Assembly (NCBI GenBank): GCA_964636885.1
Contig: CAZWVA010000003.1
Coordinates: forward strand, 1-64,000
Reading direction: 5' to 3'
DNA length: 64,000 nt
Source: CAZWVA01 sp964636885
GTDB taxonomy: Bacteria > Desulfobacterota_D > UBA1144 > Nemesobacterales > CSP1-2
A model generated the notes under the pieces. It had not been told where the DNA came from. It made no database searches and was given only the letters and a program-made list of their open reading frames with translations. Position numbers and translations under genes: made by a program. Below, one piece after another: positions 9,711 to 17,763 of the stretch (its first letter is position 1; every line of letters begins with the position of its first letter).

Positions 9711-10172
9711 ATGATAGTAAGAGAGGCCACTCATAGGGACGTTAAAACCTGTGCCAGGATAGAGAAGCAGGTGTCCGCCGAGAGTATAGATATAATAGAA
9801 GACGAGATAGAAAAGCAGATCAAAGAGGAGGATCACTTTATCTTTGTTGCCGAAGAGGAAGGAAAGGTCGTCGGCTTCATATCCGCAGAGTGGCAGAGGT
9901 GGAATAACTCCGTCTACATAGACAGCCTGTACATAGACGAGAACTACAGGCGAAAGGGGTATGGCTCCCAGCTCCTAAAGCGGATGATAAAGAAATCAAG
10001 AGAGATAAGATCCAAGAAGGTTTTTATTGACGTCGAGGCGGGGAACACCTATGCGATCATCCTCTATCTGAAACACGGATTTGAGATAAACGGTTACGTC
10101 CAGGACTTCTACAGGAGCAAGGAGGAGGGAGACGCGGTCTTTCTGGTTCTCTATAACAGGTATTCGCGCTGA
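9711..10172 (+). CDS. GNAT-family N-acetyltransferase (RimI-like)
   Basis: 153-aa acetyltransferase with motif A DSLYIDENYRRKGYGSQLL (R-R-K-G-Y-G) and the C-terminal NTYAIILYLKHGF element of RimI-like enzymes. The substrate is unknown. A GTG two codons upstream (9705) is open, but the AGGG near 9697 is better spaced from ATG 9711. It is monocistronic, with no close partner, and followed by nearly 200 bases without a gene. Confidence 0.8.
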   Translation: MIVREATHRDVKTCARIEKQVSAESIDIIEDEIEKQIKEEDHFIFVAEEEGKVVGFISAEWQRWNNSVYIDSLYIDENYRRKGYGSQLLKRMIKKSREIRSKKVFIDVEAGNTYAIILYLKHGFEINGYVQDFYRSKEEGDAVFLVLYNRYSR

Positions 10173-10307
10173 CTAACGTAAGGGTTGTGGTTAACGTGCT
10201 TGCGTTGGGTATTCGAGGCTTAGGTGCGATGGGTCTCTACGCTTGTATCAGCCAGTTTAGTGGCTAAAAGCCCCGGTCTGATTTTCTCTCGTCCTTAAAA
10301 AAATCCC

Positions 10308-10335
10308 TTGACATTTAAGCAGGATGTTTTATTTT
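10308..10335 (+). promoter_or_regulatory. predicted promoter of an orphan ORF
   Basis: A perfect TTGACA (10308-10313), 16 bases of spacer and TATTTT (10330-10335), the same -10 hexamer as the thrC promoter. It points at the weakly supported ORF starting at 10372. Confidence 0.45.
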
Positions 10336-10371
10336 GTAATTTAAAGTTAAGTAATTCACTTAAATCGATCG

Positions 10372-10815
10372 TTGAATGGTTTGGACTCGCATTTATCGGA
10401 CTGGAGTCGAGACTTGAGGGTTAAAGACATAGTAAAAGAAACCGTTTTCACCATTCGGGCTAAAAAACGCATACGCGTCTTAATCGTAACGGCCGCGTTC
10501 GGGACCCTGGTGTTGTTGATCCATTCATCCAAGGAGGCCGAGAGGGAATCCCGGCCTTTTATCTCGAATCCTTCCCTCTCTCGATCTTGTCTTTCTGATT
10601 GTTTAACCCAGGGAAGCTGCCTTCTTTCAGAGGGCGACGATCTCATACTAAGGGGTTCAACGAGGTTTTATGGTGAGTTCCTTATAGCGAATCCTCCATC
10701 CTCGACGGATGCCATTAATTCGAATCGGGAGATCCCTTCCGGAAAGACGGAGCCTTCCCCTTGTGTTTCTTTTTTCTCGTATCTCCCTTTAAGGTCGCCT
10801 CCGCTATTTTCCTGA
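10372..10815 (+). CDS. hypothetical protein with one membrane segment (doubtful)
   Basis: 147-aa ORF starting with TTG at 10372 and lacking a clear Shine-Dalgarno. Residues 36-54 (VLIVTAAFGTLVLLIHSS) form one plausible transmembrane helix after a basic Arg/Lys stretch, predicting a short cytoplasmic N-terminus and an outside C-terminus. The rest is Ser/Pro-rich with three clustered cysteines and no recognised domain. Support comes from a good promoter just upstream; against it are the weak start, the coding-poor composition and an open antisense frame. It may be a non-coding leader or a decayed gene. Confidence 0.3.
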   Translation: MNGLDSHLSDWSRDLRVKDIVKETVFTIRAKKRIRVLIVTAAFGTLVLLIHSSKEAERESRPFISNPSLSRSCLSDCLTQGSCLLSEGDDLILRGSTRFYGEFLIANPPSSTDAINSNREIPSGKTEPSPCVSFFSYLPLRSPPLFS

Positions 10816-10903
10816 GCCAGTTCCGGCTTAAGGTTATGAGTTTGGGAAATATAGAAGCGCATTAATAAAGGGCCTACTCCTTTTTTGGTTGCTTCCTTTA
10901 GGG

Positions 10904-10938
10904 GGCTTAAGCCTTCTTAGAGTGGGTCACTCCAAGAA
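10904..10938 (+). promoter_or_regulatory. palindrome and hairpin in the leader of the orphan gene at 10958
   Basis: A perfect 10-base palindrome GGCTTAAGCC (10904-10913) is followed at once by an 11-bp stem with one mismatch, TTCTTAGAGTG / CACTCCAAGAA (10914-10924 and 10928-10938), closed by a GGT loop. It ends three bases before the AAGGAGG of the next gene. There is no T-tract, so it is not an ordinary terminator. It could be an operator or a translational control hairpin. Confidence 0.5.
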
Positions 10939-10957
10939 ATAAGGAGGGTAAGAAGCG

Positions 10958-11590
10958 ATGGAAATACTAGAAACACTTAAGACGCTTGAAATAGCAAAAA
11001 GGGAATGGGAAAACATAAGGGTTTCGCTTGAGAGGTGTGGGGATATAGGGGAATTCGATTCCGAGGACCCTATAAACGCCAGGTTCATTAGGATCGAGGG
11101 TATTACTTTTTTTAGAAATCTAATGGAGATGGATAACAAGCTCCCCAAGAATGGGTATTTTACACCTGAGGCATCTTACGTTTTTACTACCCTTGCCTCC
11201 ATTGCCGGGGAGAGGCTCGGACTCACGTCCAGGTTTGCAAAGACCTTTGGCAGTGGATACGCATGGGTTCGAACCGGTTGCCTCAACCTGACTGACATAG
11301 AAGAGTACCAACAGTTAATAAAGCAGTTATTCTTTCTCAAGCTCTTTTTCCCAATCGGAGGGTTTTTCAATTGGGATTTTAACTCACAGGCCGTAAAGAC
11401 AAAGCTCAGCCTCATCTTTTATAAGTTTATGTCGTGGCAGAAGGATCCGAGTGTCTATATTCAGGATGTTAAAGACTACAGGGAACAACTGAAACCACTG
11501 TGGCGCGGTTTGTCATCGGCCATTGGTTTTTCTGTAATTGATGGAACCGAGGATTATGAGATAGATGGGTTGGTCGGGCCTTGGATTTAG
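10958..11590 (+). CDS. hypothetical protein, no recognised family
   Basis: 210-aa protein starting at ATG with a strong AAGGAGG (10941-10947) and 10 bases of spacing. No signal peptide, long membrane segment or known motif is seen. The N-terminal 35 residues are helical and charged. A central hydrophobic, aromatic part (LIKQLFFLKLFFPIGGFFNWDF, about residues 117-138) could be a membrane-facing or core helix. Base composition is like the host. It precedes a small ORF and the Deg protease gene on the same strand and may be co-transcribed with them. Confidence 0.65.
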   Translation: MEILETLKTLEIAKREWENIRVSLERCGDIGEFDSEDPINARFIRIEGITFFRNLMEMDNKLPKNGYFTPEASYVFTTLASIAGERLGLTSRFAKTFGSGYAWVRTGCLNLTDIEEYQQLIKQLFFLKLFFPIGGFFNWDFNSQAVKTKLSLIFYKFMSWQKDPSVYIQDVKDYREQLKPLWRGLSSAIGFSVIDGTEDYEIDGLVGPWI

Positions 11591-11703
11591 TGGTACTTAT
11601 GCACCCTAGAGGGTCCTCATATGAGTTTTGTGAGGACTCTCTATTCTCTAATGAGAAACGCGTAAGGGATTTATTCTATTTAACTCAAGGAGGTAAGGAA
11701 AAC

Positions 11704-11883
11704 ATGATTGAGAGGAGCAATTATACTATCAACATAAACGAGATCCTATGGAAGATCAGGCATCTAAAAGAGGAAGCGGAAAGGTCCTCATGGTTGCTCG
11801 GCGAGGAGCTTACACATAAGATAATCGAGGTCCTGGAGGAGAAGGAGAAGGATGTGATTGAGAATCTAATGTGGTTTGCATAG
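11704..11883 (+). CDS. small hypothetical protein
   Basis: 59-aa helical, charged protein (EILWKIRHLKEEAERSSW... followed by LEEKEKDVIENL). The reading frame is open from 11581, but ATG 11704 has an AAGGAGG at 11687-11693 with 10 bases of spacing, so the short form is chosen. No family is recognised. The amphipathic helices suggest a small coiled-coil or adaptor protein. It lies between the 210-aa orphan and the Deg protease, about 50 bases before the protease start. Confidence 0.55.
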   Translation: MIERSNYTININEILWKIRHLKEEAERSSWLLGEELTHKIIEVLEEKEKDVIENLMWFA

Positions 11884-11932
11884 AAATTTCATTTTGTGTT
11901 ATGTTTGTACTAAACGATTCGAGGAGGTATTT

Positions 11933-13417
11933 ATGAAACGGTTTTTGTCTTTTGCGGTTTTGATTCCCCTCCTTCTCTCGATTACGCTGACGGCCTGTGA
12001 GAGGGTAGACGAGAAGAGGTTAGAGGAGAAGGGCAAAGAAAACGTAGAAACACCTAAAGGGAAAAACGAAGAGGCGGAAGTAAGCAGGATCGAAGGGCTT
12101 CCATCCTTCGCCGGATTGGTCGATAAACTGAAACCGTCTGTTGTGAACATAAGCACGACGAGCGTACTCAGGCAGAGGGGTTTTTTCTCTTTCAGATCCC
12201 CTTTTGGACAGGATGATCCGTTTGAGGAGTTCTTTAAAAGGTTTTTTGGCGGTGATGTCCCACAGCGGGAGTTTAGACAGCATGGCCTCGGCTCAGGGTT
12301 TATCATAAGCGAAGACGGATACGTGGTGACAAACAACCACGTGGTTGATAGGGCTCAGGACATTCAGGTAATCCTTGAGGGCGGGGAAAAGTACGAGGCA
12401 AAGGTCATAGGTAAGGATCCCAAAACCGACCTTGCCCTTTTAAAGATCGAGCCCAAGGGAAAGCTTCCGGCTATAGTCTTTGGGGACTCCGATAAGTTAA
12501 GGATTGGAGATTGGGTCATCGCAATAGGAAACCCCTTTGGACTCGGCCACACAGTAACGGCTGGTATAGTGAGTGCGAAGGGGAGGGTTCTTGGCTTTGG
12601 CAACTATGATGACTTCATCCAAACGGACGCACCCATAAACCCTGGAAACAGCGGTGGCCCCCTTTTCAACCTCCAAGGGGAGGTGGTAGGGGTAAACACA
12701 GCAATAGTCGCCGGGGGACAGGGGATAGGGTTTGCGATACCTATAAACATGGCAAGGAACGTGGTAGAGCAGATCAAGGATAAGGGTAGGGTTGTTCGTG
12801 GTTGGCTCGGGGTTTTGGTACAGCAGGTTACGCCGGAGATCGCAGAGGGGATGAATCTCAAAGAACCGAGGGGTGCCCTCGTCTCTGATGTCACCCCTGG
12901 TGGGCCGGCGGAGAAGGCCGGAATTAAAAGAGGGGATGTTATAGTTGGAATCAACGGACACGAGGTTAAAAGCGTATCTGATCTCACAAGCGCGGTTGCA
13001 CTAACCCCACCCGGAACGCAGTCGAAGTTACATGTGATAAGAGAAGGAGAGGAAAAGGAGATTACTGTAACGATAGGTGAACTCCCCGAAAGTACAGGAG
13101 GACAGGCAGAAGAGAGGGCCCAGGGAGAGAGGGAGGAAAGACTGGGACTCTCGGCTGGCGAGATAACCCCGGAGATCGCAAGCCGCTTTAATCTCGGGGA
13201 GGAGAAAGGGGTCGTCATCACTGATGTTGCCCCTGGCAGTATAGCGGCTGAATCTGGTTTTAGGCCCGGGGACGTGGTACTGGAGATAAACAGACAGCCC
13301 ATTAGAAACATGGACGATTATGAAAAGGGACTCGAGAAGATAGAAAAGGGAAAGTCGGCACTATTCCTTATAAAGAGGGGTAAGAACACCATATACCTGG
13401 GTTTAAGAATCGACTAA
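11933..13417 (+). CDS. HtrA/Deg-family serine protease, predicted lipoprotein
   Basis: 494-aa periplasmic quality-control protease. The start at ATG 11933 has a GAGGAGG 5-10 bases upstream; the frame is open for 19 more codons that look non-coding. The signal sequence ends in the lipobox Leu-Thr-Ala-Cys22, so the mature protein is probably lipid-anchored, unlike classical soluble DegP. The triad is His136 (TNNHVV), Asp166 (DLALL) and Ser240 (GNSGGPL). Two PDZ domains follow, at about 285-375 and 400-490. A charged Glu/Lys linker (residues 23-52) tethers the protease domain. Confidence 0.9.
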   Translation: MKRFLSFAVLIPLLLSITLTACERVDEKRLEEKGKENVETPKGKNEEAEVSRIEGLPSFAGLVDKLKPSVVNISTTSVLRQRGFFSFRSPFGQDDPFEEFFKRFFGGDVPQREFRQHGLGSGFIISEDGYVVTNNHVVDRAQDIQVILEGGEKYEAKVIGKDPKTDLALLKIEPKGKLPAIVFGDSDKLRIGDWVIAIGNPFGLGHTVTAGIVSAKGRVLGFGNYDDFIQTDAPINPGNSGGPLFNLQGEVVGVNTAIVAGGQGIGFAIPINMARNVVEQIKDKGRVVRGWLGVLVQQVTPEIAEGMNLKEPRGALVSDVTPGGPAEKAGIKRGDVIVGINGHEVKSVSDLTSAVALTPPGTQSKLHVIREGEEKEITVTIGELPESTGGQAEERAQGEREERLGLSAGEITPEIASRFNLGEEKGVVITDVAPGSIAAESGFRPGDVVLEINRQPIRNMDDYEKGLEKIEKGKSALFLIKRGKNTIYLGLRID

Positions 13418-13444
13418 CCTTGGGATCTTCCTATAGGGGTTTTT

Positions 13445-14128
13445 CTATCTCCACTGCTCTTTTTCTATGTGCTTTACCTTGATTAGAGAGGCGGCGTCTG
13501 TTCCAATCCTTAGGGATTTTCCTCTGACCTTAAGAATGAATGAGCCTCCAAAGGGTTCCTTCTTTTGTACGGTGAATGGGGTGTCAGGGATGAGGCCGAG
13601 ATCATCGAGATACTGAAGGAGTTTCGGGTCCTCGTCCGGAACCTCAGACACTATACCGCTTTCCCCTTCTTTCATTTCGGATAGACAGATCAGTTCTTCA
13701 TCCCTAAGCACAAGCTCGGGGCTGGGTATAGGGGAGCCATGCGGGTCGCGGGTAGGGTGATTCAGGAGCTCTGCCATTCTCTTCTCCACCTCCTCGGATA
13801 TAACGTGTTCCCATTTCTCGGCCTCATCGTGAACCTTGTCCCAGGGGAGTCCGAGTGCCTCGTGGAGGTACTGTTCTATGAGGCGGTGATGCCTTATTAC
13901 CTCGAGTGCTATCTTCTCTCCGGCCGGCGTTAGGACGGCGCCCCTATAGGGCTCGTGCTCTACCAGTTGGAGATCGACAAGCCTTTTAACCATCTGCGTT
14001 ACCGTGGGCGGGGATACCTTCATTATCTTGGCAAGATCGTTTGTATTGGCTTTTCCCTTTTTCCTAAGGAGGTTAAAGATCGTTTTTAAGTAATCTTCCA
14101 TAACGGAGGAGAGTTGTGTTCGCACCAT
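13445..14128 (-). CDS. DtxR/MntR-family metal-dependent transcriptional regulator
   Basis: 227-aa iron- or manganese-sensing repressor. An N-terminal winged helix-turn-helix (residues about 8-65, MKVSPPTVTQMVKRLVDLQLVEH) is followed by the metal-binding dimerisation domain (HHRLIEQYL...HDEAEKWEHVIS) and a C-terminal FeoA/SH3-like domain. ATG 14128 follows a GAGG nine bases upstream; a TTG at 14143 is an alternative. It lies just downstream of the NRAMP transporter gene on the same strand, and a DtxR-type operator precedes that transporter. This indicates manganese (or iron) homeostasis with autoregulation. Confidence 0.88.
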   Translation of the reverse strand: MVRTQLSSVMEDYLKTIFNLLRKKGKANTNDLAKIMKVSPPTVTQMVKRLVDLQLVEHEPYRGAVLTPAGEKIALEVIRHHRLIEQYLHEALGLPWDKVHDEAEKWEHVISEEVEKRMAELLNHPTRDPHGSPIPSPELVLRDEELICLSEMKEGESGIVSEVPDEDPKLLQYLDDLGLIPDTPFTVQKKEPFGGSFILKVRGKSLRIGTDAASLIKVKHIEKEQWR

Positions 14129-14205
14129 CAAATTATACCTCAACGGGGGATCAAACTGTATACCCTTTCACTGTATTATGCTCCCTCCTAGGCGGTCATT
14201 ACCTT

Positions 14206-16113
14206 TCATTTTAGGGGCACAACAAGGACACTGGCCCGAACCCTGTGTCTTACCCTCTCTACGGTCGTGCCGTGTAGGATATCGGAGACCCCCGAGTGAC
14301 CGTGGCCTCCTAGAATCACGAGGTCTATATCGAGCTCATTTATCATTCGAGCAAGCTCCGTAGCCGGGTTTCCGGTTCCCAATCGCCACTCGGCGTCGAT
14401 ACCTATCCTGCGGAGTTCAAGTGTGAGCTCTTCCAGCCGTTCCTTATCGCTTAGTGTCTCTCGATCGGCGGCCTCTTTCCCCATAACGAGTGCGGCGGGG
14501 CTTTCAACTACATGCAGGAGAACCACCTTGGCTCCGCTATCTTGTGCTATACGCCTTGCCTCTGCCAGAAGCTTCATCACTCCATCCGAGAAATCGAGGG
14601 CCACGGCCACACGCCTGTATGGCCGCGGTGCCGGTAGCACCGCCTTATGGGTCGGTACAGGACCGTAAACCACTGCCCGTGGCATCCTGAGTTTCTTTAT
14701 CCATGGGCGGAGGGTTATGTATACGAGCAGAAACCCGACGACTATGATTAGGGGTAAAACTATCATCCGAACCATCCAGGCCTTCTCCCCTGCGCTTAGG
14801 AGCCACCCTCCGACCTCGCCTATAACCAGTTTTACGTTGAGGGAAACGATTATGGATGTTGCTATCCAGGCGACTACACGGAGCCAGGGTGGGATGACGA
14901 ATCCCCCCATACGGCGCTCATCGGATACGAAGTGTATGAGAGGGATAATGGCAAAGGGGAGCTGTAATGAAAGAACCACCTGGCTCAGCACCAGTAGAGA
15001 ACCTGTGGAGTTTTCGCCAAAATACCAGATCCCGATTACTGCTGGGAGTACGGCAAACATTCGCGTTATCAACCTGCGGATCCAGGGGCGGATTCGGAGG
15101 TTAAGGTATCCCTCCATGACGACCTGACCGGCCAGGGTTCCAGTAATAGTAGAGCTCTGCCCTGAGGCAAGAAGGGCGACTGCAAAGGCAAAGGGTGCTA
15201 TGGATGCCCCGAGAAGCGGTTCGAGTAGACGATATGCGTCCTCGATCTCCGCCACGTTATAGTGACCGCTTCTATAGAAGACCGCGGCCGCCATGATTAG
15301 AATGGCCGAGTTTACAAAGAAGGCGGCGTTAAGTGCGAGGGCGGAGTCGATCGTATTCCATCTAATCGCCTGTCTTATCTCCTTAGGGTCGTGTCCGACC
15401 TGGCGTGTCTGAACGAGGGAGGAGTGCAGGTAGAGGTTATGAGGCATCACCGTAGCCCCAAGAATACCCATGGCGATATAAAGTGCATCTCTACCCGGCA
15501 GTGAGGGAACGAATCCGCGTGCAATCCCTCCCCAATCGGGCTTGGCTAGTAGGATCTCTATAAGGAGACCCGCGCCAATAGTGGCCACCAACGATAGGAT
15601 CACGGCCTCTAGCTTCCTGATGCCAAACCGAGAGAGGGATAGGAGTAGGAGTACATCCAGGGTCGTTAGCAACACCCCGTATAGGAGCGGTAGACCGAAG
15701 AGCAGCTTTAGTGCAATGGCGGAACCGAGAACCTCCGCAAGGTCACATGCTATGATGGCGATTTCGGCGAGTACATAGAGAGGGATATTTATAAGACCTG
15801 GATACTCTTCACGGTTTGCCTGTGCTAGATCGCGACGGGCAACGACGCCAAGACGGGCCGAGAGGCTCTGGAGAAGAACCGCCATCAGGTTGGACATGAG
15901 GAGCACCCATATGAGTTTATAGTTGTATCGGCTTCCTCCAGCCAGATCGGTAGCCCAGTTGCCGGGGTCCATGTATCCCACAGAGACCATGAGGGCTGGT
16001 CCGCTAAAGGTAAGCCAATGCCGCCACCAACTCGACCCGCCACTCGGTAGGGGTACCGACTCATTAACCTCCGCTAAGGATCTCTGTTGATAATGGGAAG
16101 GATCGGGTTTCAT
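14206..16113 (-). CDS. NRAMP divalent metal transporter fused to a universal stress protein domain
   Basis: 635 aa. Residues about 35-480 form an NRAMP Mn2+/Fe2+ proton symporter with many membrane helices. The metal-site motifs are DPGN at 49-52 in helix 1 and MPH at 223-225 in helix 6. The last ~145 residues are a cytoplasmic UspA domain starting at RRVAVALDFSD, with a complete ATP-binding motif G-x2-G-x9-G-T (GGHGHSGVSDILHGTT). Transport is probably MntH-like; the Usp domain may sense nucleotide or stress state (inference). It has its own promoter overlapping a DtxR-type operator and is followed by the regulator gene after about 78 bases. Confidence 0.9.
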   Translation of the reverse strand: MKPDPSHYQQRSLAEVNESVPLPSGGSSWWRHWLTFSGPALMVSVGYMDPGNWATDLAGGSRYNYKLIWVLLMSNLMAVLLQSLSARLGVVARRDLAQANREEYPGLINIPLYVLAEIAIIACDLAEVLGSAIALKLLFGLPLLYGVLLTTLDVLLLLSLSRFGIRKLEAVILSLVATIGAGLLIEILLAKPDWGGIARGFVPSLPGRDALYIAMGILGATVMPHNLYLHSSLVQTRQVGHDPKEIRQAIRWNTIDSALALNAAFFVNSAILIMAAAVFYRSGHYNVAEIEDAYRLLEPLLGASIAPFAFAVALLASGQSSTITGTLAGQVVMEGYLNLRIRPWIRRLITRMFAVLPAVIGIWYFGENSTGSLLVLSQVVLSLQLPFAIIPLIHFVSDERRMGGFVIPPWLRVVAWIATSIIVSLNVKLVIGEVGGWLLSAGEKAWMVRMIVLPLIIVVGFLLVYITLRPWIKKLRMPRAVVYGPVPTHKAVLPAPRPYRRVAVALDFSDGVMKLLAEARRIAQDSGAKVVLLHVVESPAALVMGKEAADRETLSDKERLEELTLELRRIGIDAEWRLGTGNPATELARMINELDIDLVILGGHGHSGVSDILHGTTVERVRHRVRASVLVVPLK

Positions 16114-16149
16114 AACGGTCTCTCTTGTTTAAATTCGCTAAAATTAAAA

Positions 16150-16163
16150 TTAGGTACTCCTAA
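16150..16163 (-). promoter_or_regulatory. DtxR/MntR-type operator
   Basis: Perfect inverted repeat TTAGG-TACT-CCTAA, matching the TTAGG...CCTAA half-sites known for the DtxR/IdeR/MntR family. It starts immediately downstream of the transporter's -10 hexamer, so it covers the probable transcription start. That is the geometry of repression by the regulator encoded at 13445-14128. Confidence 0.7.
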
Positions 16164-16191
16164 AATATATTCTTTAAACGCCGTCTGTCAA
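16164..16191 (-). promoter_or_regulatory. promoter of the NRAMP transporter-regulator operon
   Basis: On the minus strand, a perfect -35 TTGACA (16191-16186), 16 bases of spacer and -10 TATATT (16169-16164, 5/6). It directly abuts the operator at 16163-16150. Confidence 0.65.
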
Positions 16192-16338
16192 ATGAAATGC
16201 GTGGTCTAGAAATGGGATCTCTCATAAGACCGGTATTGGGGTACTGTTTCTCACTAAGCACTGCCTTCCTTACCTGTCATTGCGGACGAAACGATCCCTT
16301 TTTGGACGGATTTCATCCGTATTTTTATAAAACCCTTT

Positions 16339-16366
16339 TTGATAGAATCACGTATATTGTTATACT
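16339..16366 (+). promoter_or_regulatory. predicted promoter of egtB-egtD
   Basis: TTGATA (16339-16344, 5/6), 16 bases of spacer and TATACT (16361-16366, 5/6), about 80 bases before egtB. The 330-base interval 16114-16443 otherwise holds only the divergent transporter promoter and operator. Confidence 0.5.
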
Positions 16367-16449
16367 CTGATCTTAGACATAGTTATAGGATAGCCTTTAG
16401 CAAAAAGCGTCGTTAGCCAAATCTATTTTAGAAAGGGAGGGTTATGAAT

Positions 16450-17763
16450 ATGTCAGATAGAACAATGATCCCCAGGCAGGTCAAAGAAAAAGATCGAAGT
16501 GAATTAATCAGCCGTTCTCTCCTTAAAGACTACAGGTCGGTCCGCGGGTTTAGCGAGGATCTCTGCAGACCGCTTGTAACCGAGGATTACGTCATCCAGT
16601 CCATGCCAGATGTGAGCCCGACAAAATGGCACCTAGCCCATACGAGTTGGTTTTTTGAAACGTTTGTCCTCGAACACGTAGACCCTGGGTATAGGCCTCT
16701 GGATCCCAGGTATAAGTACCTTTTTAATTCCTACTACGTTCAGGTTGGGGCAAGGCACGCCCGTCCACAGCGCGGGCTCCTATCGAGGCCCACGGTAGAG
16801 GAGGTCTATCTATATAGGCACCGTGTGGACGAGCACATGATCGGGTTTCTTGAAAGCGCCGACGAGTCGGAGGTAGAGAGGATCGCCCCTGTTATAGAGA
16901 TAGGAATCCATCATGAACAACAGCACCAGGAACTCATGGTCACGGATATAAAGCACGTTTTTTCTGTGAACCCGCTCCGTCCGGTGTATATCACAAAACA
17001 TGAAAACCCAAAATCCCGTTCCATACCTGGTATCAGATGGATTGTCTTCCCAGAGGGGGTGTATCTCATAGGGCACGAGGGGGAGGGTTTTGCCTATGAT
17101 AACGAGTGCCCACGCCACAGGGAATTTGTGGGGGCTTTCCTTATAGCCTCACGTCTTGTGACCAATCGCGAGTATCTGGCTTTCATGGAAGACGGGGGTT
17201 ATGAGAGGCCTGAGCTCTGGCTATCGGACGGCTGGTATGCGGTTGAGGCAAACGGCTGGAAGGCTCCCCTTTACTGGGAAGGGATCGACGGGGCCTGGTG
17301 GTACTTTACCCTTTCTGGCATGCGCGAGGTAGATCTGGACGAGCCCGTATGTCACGTAAGCTACTACGAGGCGGACGCCTACGCCCGCTGGGCTGGGGCG
17401 AGGCTCCCAACAGAAGCCGAATGGGAGATCGCCGCATCTAAACCATCTATAGAGGGAAACTTCATTGAAGATGGGAGGCACCATCCCGTGCCTTTAAGCG
17501 ATGAGGGGGCCAGTGGTGACCTACTTCAGATGTTTGGGGATGTGTGGGAGTGGACGAGTAGTCCCTACACCCCGTATCCGGGTTTTAAAACGCTCCCCGG
17601 AGCGCTTGGGGAATACAACGGAAAATTCATGTCCAATCAGATGGTGCTCCGCGGAGGCTCCTGTGCGACGCCTAGATCCCATATAAGAAGGACCTATAGA
17701 AACTTCTTCCCTCCCAGTGCCAGGTGGCAGTTTATGGGGATAAGGCTTGCGAAAGATGCATGA
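16450..17763 (+). CDS. egtB: ergothioneine biosynthesis sulfoxide synthase EgtB
   Basis: 437-aa non-haem iron enzyme that joins a thiol (gamma-glutamylcysteine or cysteine) and oxygen to hercynine. The N-terminal DinB-like four-helix domain has the iron triad H-x3-H-x-E at His155, His159 and Glu161 (IGIHHEQQHQE). The C-terminal FGE-sulfatase-type domain ends in RGGSCATPRSHIRRTYRNFF...GIRLA. ATG 16450 is spaced 9 bases from GGGAGG; an ATG two codons upstream is only 3 bases from it. It overlaps egtD by 8 bases. No egtA, egtC or egtE lies nearby, so a cysteine-using type or unlinked partners are possible. Confidence 0.9.
   Translation: MSDRTMIPRQVKEKDRSELISRSLLKDYRSVRGFSEDLCRPLVTEDYVIQSMPDVSPTKWHLAHTSWFFETFVLEHVDPGYRPLDPRYKYLFNSYYVQVGARHARPQRGLLSRPTVEEVYLYRHRVDEHMIGFLESADESEVERIAPVIEIGIHHEQQHQELMVTDIKHVFSVNPLRPVYITKHENPKSRSIPGIRWIVFPEGVYLIGHEGEGFAYDNECPRHREFVGAFLIASRLVTNREYLAFMEDGGYERPELWLSDGWYAVEANGWKAPLYWEGIDGAWWYFTLSGMREVDLDEPVCHVSYYEADAYARWAGARLPTEAEWEIAASKPSIEGNFIEDGRHHPVPLSDEGASGDLLQMFGDVWEWTSSPYTPYPGFKTLPGALGEYNGKFMSNQMVLRGGSCATPRSHIRRTYRNFFPPSARWQFMGIRLAKDA

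Noticed and set aside
10356..10646. Minus-strand frame of 96 codons opposite the orphan ORF at 10372
   Set aside because: No Shine-Dalgarno, low-complexity charged translation and no promoter; the plus strand has a promoter and a membrane helix, though that ORF is doubtful too.
12604..13311. Minus-strand frame of 235 codons opposite the Deg protease
   Set aside because: Shadow of a conserved coding region with no start signal or motif.
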